Below, in pieces: positions 10,342-18,716 of a DNA stretch of 64,000 nucleotides. Both the position numbers and the translations under genes were made by a program. The notes under the pieces are model-generated. The model was given only the letters and a program-made list of their open reading frames with translations. It did no database searches and was not told the DNA's origin. Each line of letters begins with the position of its first letter. The stretch's first letter is position 1. The stretch is from Nostoc sp. HK-01 (GTDB taxonomy: Bacteria > Cyanobacteriota > Cyanobacteriia > Cyanobacteriales > Nostocaceae), in assembly GCA_003990705.1 (NCBI GenBank), contig AP018318.1, forward strand, positions 2,545,501 to 2,609,500, given 5' to 3'.

Positions 10342-10367
10342 AGCCACCTCTCAAGGTGGCTTTTTTT
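10342..10367 (+). terminator. Rho-independent terminator of glnA
   Basis: An 8-bp stem, AGCCACCT and AGGTGGCT, has a CTCA loop and is followed by a run of seven T. It lies 24 bp after the glnA stop codon. Confidence 0.9.
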
Positions 10368-10398
10368 ATGAGTTAACGCTATTGACAACTTTTTTAAC

Positions 10399-10599
10399 CT
10401 AGCTCATCGAAGCGTTACTACTGCCATAAATCGTCCGTGCAGTTTGGTCTATCTTGCCTTGAATGGGATTCCAGTAATTGGATGCTTCTTCAGGAAGACC
10501 GAGTTCTTGTGCAGCCCGCATCAGCATTGATTGTTGACGGTTTTTAACTTGTTGATGTTGGCGCACCATCAATGCACGAGATTTTTCTTGAATAGACAT
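10399..10599 (-). CDS. gifA: Glutamine synthetase inactivating factor IF7
   Basis: IF7 is a small, largely disordered basic protein that binds and inhibits type I glutamine synthetase when nitrogen is ample. The 66-residue sequence shows family features: the N-terminal helix MSIQEKSRALMVRQHQ, the central NRQQSMLMRAAQELGLP, and the C-terminal part NPIQGKIDQTARTIYG. It lies convergent to glnA, as asl2329 does in Anabaena PCC 7120. NtcA represses gifA and the small RNA NsiR4 acts on its leader in studied strains. The leader here is long enough for that, but I did not identify an NsiR4 site. Confidence 0.9.
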   Translation of the reverse strand: MSIQEKSRALMVRQHQQVKNRQQSMLMRAAQELGLPEEASNYWNPIQGKIDQTARTIYGSSNASMS

Positions 10600-10656
10600 A
10601 CTTCAGTCCCCCTTAAGGTTTTAGTTATATATTTTTAGCTGATAGTCCTTTCATTT

Positions 10657-10690
10657 ATGAATATAGCAAAAAAACTGTAGCTTAAGTTAC
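10657..10690 (-). promoter_or_regulatory. NtcA site in repressor position upstream of gifA
   Basis: On the minus strand GTAACTTAAGCTAC (10690-10677) matches GTA-N8-TAC. A -10-like TATATT follows only 11 bp later, so NtcA would cover the -35 region. That fits repression under nitrogen starvation, the opposite of the glnA site. The rest of the gap (10691-10898) holds no gene and presumably the promoter of the ferritin-like gene. Confidence 0.72.
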
Positions 10691-10898
10691 CGTTTTGTTT
10701 TTTATAGGCTAAATAAAACAAATCTTAATATTTGCGGGACTGTAATGAGTATTATTGTGTGACTCAGATTCGTAAAAGTCAGGAATTGCTGATATTCTGG
10801 CTCATGGTAACTTTTACAAAAAATCATCATTCTGGTTTCCGGCAAGGAAGAAAAAACTGAGATAGCATCAAAAATGACAGTTAATAAAACTTCATACC

Positions 10899-11798
10899 AT
10901 GACAGTTACTTACCCACGGAAATTCCAGAATAGTCTAGGTGCAAGAGATATCTTAAAACGGGTAGTTTGCGATCGCGAACTACATCTAATGACCCTCAAC
11001 CGCTACCGCTACAGCGAACAACGGAGCTGCAAAGACCTAACTGAGGTAATTGAAAAACTAAACGGACAGCCACGAGAACTAGTGCGAGATTTATCACATC
11101 ACATTGCTGATGAAGCGCGTCACGCTATGTGGCTAACTGATTTATTAGTAGAACTGGGAGCCGATGTTGGAAATCCCCCTGGAATGCCTTATATCGATGA
11201 ATTTGAATGGCTGCTAGATAAAAGTAATCACGACCCAAAAACTAACTTGGATGACACCATAATTGCTGGTATGGCAGCAATCAACATCACCGAAAAACGC
11301 GGCTGTGAGTATTTCTCTGCCCACATTTATGCGTTAAAGCAAGCACCACAAACCGAAGAAAATATCAAAATCCGCGAAACCATCGAAAAAATCCTGCCAG
11401 AAGAAGCCGGACACGTCCGTTGGGGAAACCGTTGGTTAGCCCAAATAGCCGATAAAAGTCCAGAACATCGGCAAAAAGTTGAGCAAGCCAAGCGTAAATA
11501 TGCCGCCATTGAACAAGCCGCCTACGAATCAGGTATGGATATCACCCTAGGTGCAGAACTGCGCCGCGTTACAAGGCTGGTAGAAGTGGCAAACACTATG
11601 CCATTGTGGGAACGTCCCCAGTACCTAATGGAACGCCTACCACAAGCTTTACTTGCCCCTGAATTGCAATTTACCAGAATTCAAGCAGCGCAAAAAGCTT
11701 GGCAGCGTAACCCACAAGAGTTTATGGATAAGTTTGTGCCAATGTTCATCAACGGTATTAAAAAGAACGAGATAGAAAAAGAGAAAACTAGCGTTTAA
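10899..11798 (+). CDS. Ferritin-like superfamily protein
   Basis: This 299-residue, mostly helical protein has spaced carboxylate and histidine motifs of a di-iron four-helix bundle. They are RELHL near residue 26, DEARH at 71-75, a glutamate-rich EKRGCEYFSAH segment near 132, and EEAGHVRWG near 168. This supports a ferritin-like diiron carboxylate fold. Its reaction is unknown; it may be a mono-oxygenase, an oxidase or an iron-binding protein. There is no signal peptide. It stands alone between gifA and the patX-like gene. A GGGCGAAC/GTTCGTCC hairpin at 11807-11826 may end its transcript. Confidence 0.7.
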   Translation: MTVTYPRKFQNSLGARDILKRVVCDRELHLMTLNRYRYSEQRSCKDLTEVIEKLNGQPRELVRDLSHHIADEARHAMWLTDLLVELGADVGNPPGMPYIDEFEWLLDKSNHDPKTNLDDTIIAGMAAINITEKRGCEYFSAHIYALKQAPQTEENIKIRETIEKILPEEAGHVRWGNRWLAQIADKSPEHRQKVEQAKRKYAAIEQAAYESGMDITLGAELRRVTRLVEVANTMPLWERPQYLMERLPQALLAPELQFTRIQAAQKAWQRNPQEFMDKFVPMFINGIKKNEIEKEKTSV

Positions 11799-12180
11799 AT
11801 AAGTAAGGGCGAACATCTGTTCGTCCTTAATGGCTATTACAAAGGTGGCAAATTATTGGGGTCGATACCCTGAGATGCTAGTTTGTTCTTATGTTATCGC
11901 TCTCTGTACAGGGATGAAGCGATCGCACTTATGCTCTGGCTAGATGCAGATTTCTCCGCCAGGTTAAAAAATATTTGAATGAGATGCCCTTGATTTTGAA
12001 GTGTAAAATCTCAAAAAATTATCTGATTCAAGGAATAGGTGATGTTATAAATTCAGCACGGTTGCTTGGTGTTGCTAATGAAAAGAGGCAAACACATTAT
12101 AGAAAAAGACTTTAAGGATGAAATGTTGAGAAAATATTAAATTTGTTTTGGGATTGATTGCATTTTAGCCTGAACAACTT
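11799..12180. other. Intergenic region without a recognisable gene
   Basis: The region holds the imperfect hairpin at 11807-11826 and one HIP1-like core near 11919. I see no open frame with coding character and no RNA gene. Confidence 0.5.
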
Positions 12181-12420
12181 CTACGCAGCAGGAAAAGCAT
12201 TATTGAGAGATTCAATTAAATCTCTGCGTCCACTACCGCGATGAGGAGTGGGATTTTCTGGCTCATTAGATTTGGGTTTAGGTTTAGGCTTGGCCGATAA
12301 CAATATTTTTCCTTCTGCATCACCAATCAGTTTATGTGAGCTATTTAACTGGTCTGAACCGTTAAAAACCAAAGAACCAAACACCAAACTAGAAACTAAA
12401 AGTGAAAATGTAACACGCAT
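12181..12420 (-). CDS. patX: PatX-like heterocyst inhibitor precursor with RGSGR pentapeptide
   Basis: This 79-residue precursor has an N-terminal hydrophobic export signal (MRVTFSLLVSSLVFGSLVF). A basic proline-rich linker (KPKPKPK, residues 44-50) leads to PHRGSGRRDLIE, with RGSGR at residues 61-65. That pentapeptide is the active part of PatS, HetN and PatX; it binds HetR and blocks differentiation of neighbouring cells. The signal peptide, an HRG(S/T)GRR context and a C-terminal position after a linker are the described PatX pattern (Elhai and Khudyakov). In Anabaena PCC 7120 patX (asl2332) is a few genes from glnA, as here. A TCCGGA box lies upstream. It is not PatS, which is much shorter. 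Confidence 0.85.
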   Translation of the reverse strand: MRVTFSLLVSSLVFGSLVFNGSDQLNSSHKLIGDAEGKILLSAKPKPKPKSNEPENPTPHRGSGRRDLIESLNNAFPAA

Positions 12421-12476
12421 AGCAGATATTTATTGTGAACTCTAATATTTACTGCTACTTAGTTTCTGAATGTGTA

Positions 12477-12482
12477 TCCGGA
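12477..12482 (-). promoter_or_regulatory. DIF-type TCCGGA promoter element of the patX-like gene
   Basis: TCCGGA lies 57 bp upstream of the start codon. This is the -35-region motif described for promoters active in differentiating cells of Anabaena (DIF class, Mitschke and co-workers). The matching -10 box is not clear; TAGCAG or TAAGTA lie in the right area. The motif is palindromic, so strand is assigned from the gene. Confidence 0.65.
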
Positions 12483-12590
12483 AAGTTTGGCAAATAGTAT
12501 TCTGTTTTACAGAAAGAAATTTAGTTTAAGGTTAGGTTCCCATTCTACAGATGAGACAACAGCACAAATTCAAAGTAGATGGTACTTTTC

Positions 12591-12685
12591 ATACCATTTC
12601 ACTAAATAAATGATACGAATAATTTCTCCTCCGCCCCTCTGCTCCTCTGCGGTCTATTTGTATCAAACTTAAAGTGAAACGGTAT
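12591..12685. repeat. MITE-like element, copy 1 (95 bp)
   Basis: The ends are imperfect inverted repeats: ATACCATTTCACT on the left and AGTGAAACGGTAT on the right. A second, inverted copy with the same ends and interior occurs at 53599-53791. The interior contains CTCCTCCGCCCCTCTGCTCC. No gene is inside. It looks like a non-autonomous miniature element. Confidence 0.75.
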
Positions 12686-12807
12686 CAGTCTGTTCCAAAG
12701 CCTAGTACAATCGATGTTATGTTCGTTGCTAACATCACAGGTGCAGCAAGACTGAAAAGAAAAAATAATTTTCCCAGAGCAACCTAAATTTTCATCAAAA
12801 GTCAGAT

Positions 12808-14007
12808 TTATCTGTATAAATTTTTGAGTGCTGTTGCCAAATACTGATACTGCTCTAAAGTATTGTAAATTTGGGCTGAAATCCTAATGAGCATTCCCGG
12901 TGATTCCTGCCAAGGGACTACTTGTACTTGAATGCCAAATTGATCAAATAATTCATCATGTAGCCAGACATGACTACAATTTTCCAAACTAACAGGTATG
13001 GGTACAACAGCCATAGAACCAATCATCTCTTCTGGACAAGGTGGTTGTACTTCTAATTCTTTACAAAGTAGCTGTCTTGCTTGTAAAACTAACTGATGGT
13101 TTCGCTGCATTAATTCTAGCCAACCACCAGGTAACAGAGAACTCATAAAAGCGATCGCTTCTGGTACGCACATATAACCTGTAGGATCATCTGTACCTGT
13201 CCAATCAAATTCCAACTGAAAGCGGCTTTTATCAGTGCGCGGTGAATTAGCACCGTGACTAATTGTTAGCGGATGAATTTCTGGTTGTTTATCCCGCTGC
13301 ACATACAAAAATGCTGCTCCTTTAGGTGCAGAAAGCCATTTATGACAATTCCCGCTATAGTAAGTTGCACCAATCTCCTGCATATTCAGAGAAATCATTC
13401 CTGGTGCATGAGCGCCATCTATCAATGTCTCGACATCCCGCGCCTGCAACTCTTTCACTAGCTGCTGCATAGGAAAGATGACCCCTGTCTGGCTAGTTAT
13501 ATGATCTAATAGTGCTAGTCGGGTTTTGGCTGAAACTTTCTCTAATACTGCTGCAATTATCTGCTCTGGAGACTCTAAGGGGAAAGGAATCTTGGCTACA
13601 ACTACCCTTGCACCAGTGCGACTAGCAATAAAGTTTAAAGCATTGCGGCAAGCGTTGTACTCATGGTTAGTTGTCAGAATTTCGTCATCAGGTGAAAAAG
13701 TCAGAGAACGCAACACTGAATTCACACCTGTTGTAGCATTCGGGACAAATACTAAATCTTGAACATCAGCATTAATAAAAGCTGCTAACTTGCTCCTGGC
13801 GTTGTCTAACAGCGGTTCCCACTGTCTCCCAAAAAAATTTACTGGGTCTTGTTCCAACTGCGATCGCAAACTCTGCTGCATCCTTAACACAGCTTTCGGA
13901 CAAGCACCATAAGAACCATGATTAAGAAAAACTACATTGTCATCGAGTGACCATAACTCTTGGTAATATGAAGTACGAAGTTTGAAATCTGGTTTTTCAT
14001 ACTTCAT
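12808..14007 (-). CDS. Aminotransferase class V-fold PLP enzyme (isopenicillin N epimerase-like)
   Basis: This is a 399-residue fold-type I PLP enzyme related to CefD, cysteine desulfurases and kynureninases. The motif FLNHGSYGACP near residue 28 is typical of the CefD-like branch. IDGAHAPG (197-203) holds the PLP ring-nitrogen aspartate, and the Schiff-base lysine is at 223 in NCHKWLSAPKG. There is no sign of a penicillin pathway nearby, so the real substrate is unknown; relatives include cysteine and ergothioneine-type C-S lyases. The start codon lies inside a CTTCATACTT heptamer repeat, so its upstream region has been altered by repeats. Confidence 0.8.
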   Translation of the reverse strand: MKYEKPDFKLRTSYYQELWSLDDNVVFLNHGSYGACPKAVLRMQQSLRSQLEQDPVNFFGRQWEPLLDNARSKLAAFINADVQDLVFVPNATTGVNSVLRSLTFSPDDEILTTNHEYNACRNALNFIASRTGARVVVAKIPFPLESPEQIIAAVLEKVSAKTRLALLDHITSQTGVIFPMQQLVKELQARDVETLIDGAHAPGMISLNMQEIGATYYSGNCHKWLSAPKGAAFLYVQRDKQPEIHPLTISHGANSPRTDKSRFQLEFDWTGTDDPTGYMCVPEAIAFMSSLLPGGWLELMQRNHQLVLQARQLLCKELEVQPPCPEEMIGSMAVVPIPVSLENCSHVWLHDELFDQFGIQVQVVPWQESPGMLIRISAQIYNTLEQYQYLATALKNLYR

Positions 14008-14032
14008 ACTTCATCCTTCATACTTTCAAAAA

Positions 14033-14104
<72 letters not shown>

Positions 14105-14252
14105 ATGCTGTCGCTCACAGTTTCTAATGTTAGCGTAGTCACTCAGAAATAGCAAGTACTTTCGCCAACTTTTTTCCCCACCCTAATTTTTCCGATGATT
14201 TTCCCCAACGACCCCTTCTAGAGGCAGATTAGAGACTTTTGGATAGCAATAA

Positions 14253-14804
14253 TTACTGCAATCCCATTCGTAACGCTGCCAACTTTTGCCGCGCTTTATC
14301 ATCAATAGCACTAGCTAAAAATCTACTATTGGATTTTTTGCGCGTTTGATATTTTTGACGTACTCGACAAACTGTCGTTTCCACAGCATTACACAGTTGT
14401 TGTGCTGATAACCATTCTGCCCCGTAACCTTGTACCACCAATTGTTGCGCTCTGTCTGAAGTAGCCACAATCATGCGTGAAACACGAGAAGCAGCAATTT
14501 GTGAACGCAAAGAGGCACAAAACTTTTCGATGTATGTATCTGCTGTTTGCCCAAAATCAGTGTAATAAACTGAAACAAGTTCTGTAATAACTTCCCTATT
14601 ACTAGAAGCGTTATGATATTGAGCATCGAAAACTATTTGCGTTTCATAACCTTGAAAAGCACTGTAACCGATCATCGCTTCGACCAGTTCTCCTCGTGCT
14701 GCCTCTAAGCCAGCACTATCACGGGTGTTTTTCAGACAAGGCCAAGCGCCAATTATATTGTAGCCGTCCACTAACAGAACGGCTGGGGCTGAGGAACGGG
14801 GCAT
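14253..14804 (-). CDS. NYN domain protein, YacP/Rae1-like
   Basis: This 183-residue protein has a PIN-like nuclease fold. LLVDGYNIIGAWP near residue 9 carries the first acidic residue. FDAQYH, the QTADTYIEKF segment and ATSDRAQQ supply further acidic positions of the NYN active site. The closest described relative is Bacillus YacP (Rae1), a ribosome-associated mRNA endonuclease. The C-terminus is basic (KYQTRKKSNSRF), fitting RNA binding. About 320 bp upstream is free of genes and should hold its promoter. Confidence 0.8.
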   Translation of the reverse strand: MPRSSAPAVLLVDGYNIIGAWPCLKNTRDSAGLEAARGELVEAMIGYSAFQGYETQIVFDAQYHNASSNREVITELVSVYYTDFGQTADTYIEKFCASLRSQIAASRVSRMIVATSDRAQQLVVQGYGAEWLSAQQLCNAVETTVCRVRQKYQTRKKSNSRFLASAIDDKARQKLAALRMGLQ

Positions 14805-15125
14805 GGTTTTTAATCACAATTTAAGAGAGTTAACACAATCCATTCATAACTTTTATAGTAATTGAAGCATTACCTGTAACACTATGTTACAAATTACAAA
14901 ATAATGCGAAGAGATTGCAAAATTAAACTAGAAAAAGCTGTCCATTTCAGAAGACGAGTAGCAGAGAGGATAATTTCATCAATCAATTGAGAGGCTGAAA
15001 ACCCTTTTGGTACTAGCGTTTTTACTCCTTCCCTGTAACCTATTCTCTTGGATAAAAAATATAAACGCGCCTTTAATAAGACGCGTTGTATATGTTAATA
15101 ATTATTGATGAATTAGCTTCAGCAT
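14805..15125. terminator. Intergenic region with a possible terminator hairpin at 15064-15087
   Basis: AACGCG and CGCGTT form a 6-bp stem over a 12-nt loop; read on the minus strand an AT-rich, T-rich tail follows. This could end the ABC ATPase transcript. Nothing else is recognised in the gap. Confidence 0.4.
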
Positions 15126-15803
15126 TTAGGGTAATTCATCATTTACTGTCATCAGTCGTTGTTTGAGGCGTTGAGGTTCACCCCAATCAACTAAAGAACC
15201 TTTATCTAGTAAGAAAGCACCGTCGCAGTAATTCAACTCATCTAGGCGATGAGTCACCCATAAAGCTGTAATACCCCGACTTTTGACTAGGCGGTGGACA
15301 CCAACCACTAAATCTAGTTGGCTATCAGGATCGAGTAAAGCTGTGGGTTCATCTAATAATAAGATTTCACAGTGACGAGCGATCGCACCAGCAATAGCCA
15401 CACGCTGTTTCTGTCCCCCACTCAAAGCATATATAGGGCGTAATTGCAGTTGCAGCAAATTCACAGCCCCTAAAGCTTCCGCAACCCTTGCTCTCACTGT
15501 TGCAGGCGGCAGTTTTTCTTCCACTAGACCAAAAGCCACATCCGCACCAACAGTTGGCATTACCAACTGATGATCGGGATTTTGGAACACAAAACCGACA
15601 GGGGGTAAAATACCAATTTCACCAGACTGAGGTTGCAACAGCCCCGCCAGTAGTCGGAGGAGAGTTGATTTGCCACTACCATTAGTACCCAAAAGCATCC
15701 AAAATTCACCTTTGGGAACTTCTAGAGAGCAAGACTTAACGGCTATCTCACCATTAGGCCAACTGAAATTTAAGTCTTTGACTTGAATGCCCACTTCTGC
15801 CAT
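15126..15803 (-). CDS. ABC transporter ATP-binding protein, energy-coupling-factor type
   Basis: This 225-residue nucleotide-binding subunit has Walker A GTNGSGKST at residues 39-47, a Q-loop in FVFQNPDHQLV, signature LSGGQ at 127-131 and Walker B LLLDEPT around 148-154. The FQNPDHQL Q-loop and the overall sequence resemble EcfA/CbiO proteins of cobalt, nickel, biotin or other vitamin importers. No T component or substrate-binding component is adjacent. It follows the 90-aa gene by 9 bp, so the two are one operon. The substrate is unknown. Confidence 0.82.
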   Translation of the reverse strand: MAEVGIQVKDLNFSWPNGEIAVKSCSLEVPKGEFWMLLGTNGSGKSTLLRLLAGLLQPQSGEIGILPPVGFVFQNPDHQLVMPTVGADVAFGLVEEKLPPATVRARVAEALGAVNLLQLQLRPIYALSGGQKQRVAIAGAIARHCEILLLDEPTALLDPDSQLDLVVGVHRLVKSRGITALWVTHRLDELNYCDGAFLLDKGSLVDWGEPQRLKQRLMTVNDELP

Positions 15804-15812
15804 TGCTACACC

Positions 15813-16085
15813 TTACTCACCAGCCAAGGCAAAAAAGCCGGGTGGTCTGCCACTGCTAGTACTGACACCATCTTTCTGAATAACCTGTACCCCAGAAATT
15901 TCACTAGCGCGAACAGCGATTTTTTTCTCTGTCTTACCTTCACACTTGAGTTCCACAATATCAGGATTGCCAGAACGCATTGCTGCCAAAATTAGCTGAT
16001 AGACAGCCTCAGCATCCTCTGTCGACTTACGCTGTATAGATATAGGGAAAGCGGTGTTTCTTACACTTATGTCAATGGTAAACAT
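15813..16085 (-). CDS. Conserved hypothetical protein upstream of the ABC ATPase
   Basis: I cannot assign a function to this 90-residue soluble protein. It begins with alternating hydrophobic residues (MFTIDISVRN) and contains a helix EDAEAVYQLILAAM, a strand DIVELKCEGKTEKKIAVRA and a C-terminal GRPPGFFALAGE. It ends 9 bp before the ABC gene and is probably translated from the same mRNA. The reading frame has normal codon use for this genome and a plausible start. Confidence 0.6.
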   Translation of the reverse strand: MFTIDISVRNTAFPISIQRKSTEDAEAVYQLILAAMRSGNPDIVELKCEGKTEKKIAVRASEISGVQVIQKDGVSTSSGRPPGFFALAGE

Positions 16086-16335
16086 TTAGGATTAATCAAA
16101 CATAGCTGTAGCACTCATTTTAGCGTTCGAGGATTCAGGATTGGGGGTTAAAGCCTAGAACATAACATTTAAATTAGAGAATTCTGGAACTAAGAAAATT
16201 TCCTCAAACCCCACTCCCAACTCCCGACACTCCACTTCCTGACTTTCCCAAGATTAAATTTGATTCAGAATCCACTGGAAAAATTAACGATTTTCACCTA
16301 GAATTATTAGAGTCAGTAAAAAATTGTAAACTGGA

Positions 16336-16364
16336 TTGACAAACCAGTTAAAAATCTGCATAGA
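16336..16364 (+). promoter_or_regulatory. Possible psbD promoter
   Basis: TTGACA (16336-16341) is followed 17 bp later by CATAGA, a poor -10 box. The -35 box sits inside an inverted repeat AACTGG/CCAGTT (about 16329-16349). That could bind a light- or redox-dependent regulator. The rest of 16086-16435 shows no gene. Confidence 0.4.
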
Positions 16365-16432
16365 AGAGGCTGCTACAAAAGAGCCTACAAGCAGAACTGT
16401 ACTTATAAGAAAATATTTGGAGATTCACTCTC

Positions 16433-17491
16433 ATGACCATCGCAGTAGGACGGGCCCCCAGTAGAAGAGGGTGGTTTGACGTACTAGACGACTGGTTAAA
16501 GCGCGATCGCTTCGTATTCGTAGGTTGGTCAGGAATATTATTATTCCCCTGCGCCTTCCTAGCACTAGGCGGTTGGCTAACCGGTACAACCTTCGTCACC
16601 TCGTGGTACACCCACGGATTAGCATCATCATACCTAGAAGGCTGCAACTTCCTGACAGTAGCAGTATCAACACCAGCAGACAGCATGGGACACTCCCTAT
16701 TGCTGTTGTGGGGGCCAGAAGCGCAAGGCGACTTCACCCGTTGGTGTCAATTAGGAGGATTATGGCCATTCGTAGCGCTACACGGAGCCTTTGGACTAAT
16801 CGGCTTCATGTTGCGGCAATTTGAAATTGCGCGGTTAGTCGGCATCCGACCATACAACGCCCTAGCATTCTCAGCACCAATCGCGGTATTCGTCAGCGTC
16901 TTCCTGATGTACCCCTTGGGACAATCGTCTTGGTTCTTTGCACCCAGCTTTGGCGTAGCCGCAATCTTCCGGTTCTTGTTATTCTTGCAAGGGTTCCACA
17001 ACTGGACACTCAACCCCTTCCACATGATGGGAGTAGCAGGTGTACTCGGTGGAGCGCTGTTGTGCGCCATTCACGGTGCCACAGTCGAAAACACCTTGTT
17101 TGAAGACGGTGAAGCCGCCAACACCTTCCGCGCCTTCAACCCCACCCAATCAGAAGAAACCTACTCAATGGTGACAGCAAACCGATTCTGGTCACAGATA
17201 TTCGGGATTGCCTTCTCCAACAAACGCTGGTTGCACTTCTTCATGTTGTTTGTACCAGTGACAGGTTTGTGGATGAGCGCCGTTGGCATTGTCGGTTTAG
17301 CACTCAACCTGCGGGCTTATGACTTCGTCTCCCAAGAATTGCGGGCAGCCGAAGACCCAGAATTTGAAACTTTCTATACCAAAAACATTTTGCTGAACGA
17401 GGGTATCCGCGCTTGGATGGCTCCTCAAGATCAGCCCCACGAACAATTTATATTCCCTGAAGAGGTATTACCTCGTGGTAATGCTCTCTAA
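16433..17491 (+). CDS. psbD: Photosystem II reaction centre protein D2
   Basis: D2 pairs with D1 to hold the chlorophylls, pheophytin, plastoquinone QA and non-haem iron of photosystem II in the thylakoid. All key residues are present: the redox tyrosine YD at 160, its partner histidine 189, the chlorophyll ligand histidine 197 and the iron and QA histidine 214. Length (352) is normal. The usual overlapping psbC gene is absent; a terminator follows 39 bp after the stop. This is therefore the stand-alone type of psbD copy known in Nostoc and other cyanobacteria, often induced by light. GGAG lies 9 bp before the ATG. Confidence 0.97.
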   Translation: MTIAVGRAPSRRGWFDVLDDWLKRDRFVFVGWSGILLFPCAFLALGGWLTGTTFVTSWYTHGLASSYLEGCNFLTVAVSTPADSMGHSLLLLWGPEAQGDFTRWCQLGGLWPFVALHGAFGLIGFMLRQFEIARLVGIRPYNALAFSAPIAVFVSVFLMYPLGQSSWFFAPSFGVAAIFRFLLFLQGFHNWTLNPFHMMGVAGVLGGALLCAIHGATVENTLFEDGEAANTFRAFNPTQSEETYSMVTANRFWSQIFGIAFSNKRWLHFFMLFVPVTGLWMSAVGIVGLALNLRAYDFVSQELRAAEDPEFETFYTKNILLNEGIRAWMAPQDQPHEQFIFPEEVLPRGNAL

Positions 17492-17530
17492 GATTTGATG
17501 AAATTCATCATGATCTGATTTTTCATAAAT

Positions 17531-17557
17531 CCCCCGCCGAAAGGCGGGGGATTTTTT
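17531..17557 (+). terminator. Rho-independent terminator of psbD
   Basis: CCCCCGCC and GGCGGGGG form a perfect 8-bp stem with a GAAA tetraloop, followed by a T-rich tail. It shows that no psbC is co-transcribed. Confidence 0.93.
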
Positions 17558-17603
17558 ATTTGGCTCACATTTTTCTAAAATTAATGTGTTATATTGATTC
17601 AAG

Positions 17604-17895
17604 GTTAAAGCCCAGAGTAATTACTCTGCCTTATTAGAACTAAGTCCGCTTAGGCAACAAGGAGGTGATGCCCATGATAGAAAGTAGTAAACGCATGGGT
17701 CATCAGGTTGCAGTTAGCCGGCTGTGCGCCGGGGCTGTTCTCTAAAGTTAGCCTTAGTTAAATTGAGAAACTCAGTTATCTCAATTAACTAGGTAAGCCT
17801 GGGAGTTCCTCCCGGCAGTCTGGTTGCAACCTGAAGACCCGCTAGACCGCTCTGATATTAGATCAACAGATCTAAATCAGAGCGGATAGTTTTTT
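17604..17895 (+). ncRNA. Structured non-coding RNA candidate of unknown family
   Basis: About 290 nt between two terminators fold by eye into nested helices. They are the palindrome CAGAGTAATTACTCTG (17613-17628), a 10-bp stem GATGCCCATG with CATGGGTCATC (17667-17704), and a long-range 9-bp helix CAGGTTGCA/TGCAACCTG (17704-17712 with 17825-17833). The long-range helix encloses hairpins at 17718-17732, 17755-17791 (13 bp) and 17799-17815. A 17-bp terminator hairpin with one bulge (17847-17885) and a T run ends the unit. A 23-codon frame (17674-17745) with a very strong AAGGAGGTGAT site lies inside but is probably incidental. Size and architecture suggest a HEARO/omega-type RNA without its protein gene, or a new family; I cannot decide. 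Confidence 0.6.
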
Positions 17896-17998
17896 ATGGG
17901 TAATTTTGATCACAAAGGCTTATAAAATTATTTTGAATATGTAAACTCTAGCTCTGAAGCTTTAAATAAAGTCACGATTGGTTAAAAAGTAGCAACGT

Positions 17999-18613
17999 AT
18001 GACTACCACTACTACACCCAACGTCCAAATAGCAATCAATGCAATTTTTGAGGTTCTAGGTGAACCGAGTGATGAGTGCCAGTGTCAGGCATTAGAGCAA
18101 TATAAAAATGGTAATGCGCGGGAAGCGAAAAAAACGTCCGCCAGTCATCTAAGAGATTTTTACTGTAAATGCTTAGGATTTTTAGTCAGTGCTACAGACA
18201 TAAATCCTAACCTGAATAAGATTTTGTCAGCCGCAGCAAATGCAGCCGCTGATCACGCACAGATGAGAGCTTTAGATCAAATTAGTGATGGTAATGCGAT
18301 CGCTTTTGAATCCACCGATATAGTTGGGAGTGTCACAGAAAATATTCTCAGATTCCTCACGCCCACAAATGAACACCACGAATTAGCTCTAGCTGCCAGA
18401 AATAATTATGATGTACTCAAAGAGCTTGAGCAGAAAAATTCAGAAGATTATTTAATCAAAGCTTTGCTCTATTTAACAAAAGCTCATCCAGATTCCCCTG
18501 CACTGTTCACAATCATTGCTGAAGCTAGTACAACCGCAGCACTACATACCAGAAACTTAGCGCATCAAAAAATTACAGATGCGATCGCTTCTGCACTCAC
18601 ATCAGGCGCATAA
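17999..18613 (+). CDS. Hypothetical protein with an internal duplication
   Basis: I do not recognise this 204-residue alanine-rich helical protein. Its halves resemble each other: ILSAAANAAADHAQMRALDQI near residue 79 and IIAEASTTAALHTRNLAHQKI near 175 align. Each follows a region that begins with a helix and a short polar turn. It has three cysteines in the first half (CQCQ, YCKC) and none in the second. No signal peptide or membrane segment is seen. It starts 114 bp after the structured RNA terminator and lies 103 bp before the carbinolamine dehydratase gene on the same strand. Confidence 0.55.
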   Translation: MTTTTTPNVQIAINAIFEVLGEPSDECQCQALEQYKNGNAREAKKTSASHLRDFYCKCLGFLVSATDINPNLNKILSAAANAAADHAQMRALDQISDGNAIAFESTDIVGSVTENILRFLTPTNEHHELALAARNNYDVLKELEQKNSEDYLIKALLYLTKAHPDSPALFTIIAEASTTAALHTRNLAHQKITDAIASALTSGA

Positions 18614-18716
18614 CGGCTTTTTAATTACCAACACTCACTGAAAAATAAAGCAGAGTTGTTTTAAGCCAGATATTTCAAATTGTGCTAACAAAAAATATAG
18701 ATGAGGATTCTGAGGT

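Noticed and set aside
12248-12445. 65-codon plus-strand frame
   Set aside because: It is antisense to the patX-like gene; its LGLGLGL residues are the complement of the KPKPKPK linker codons.
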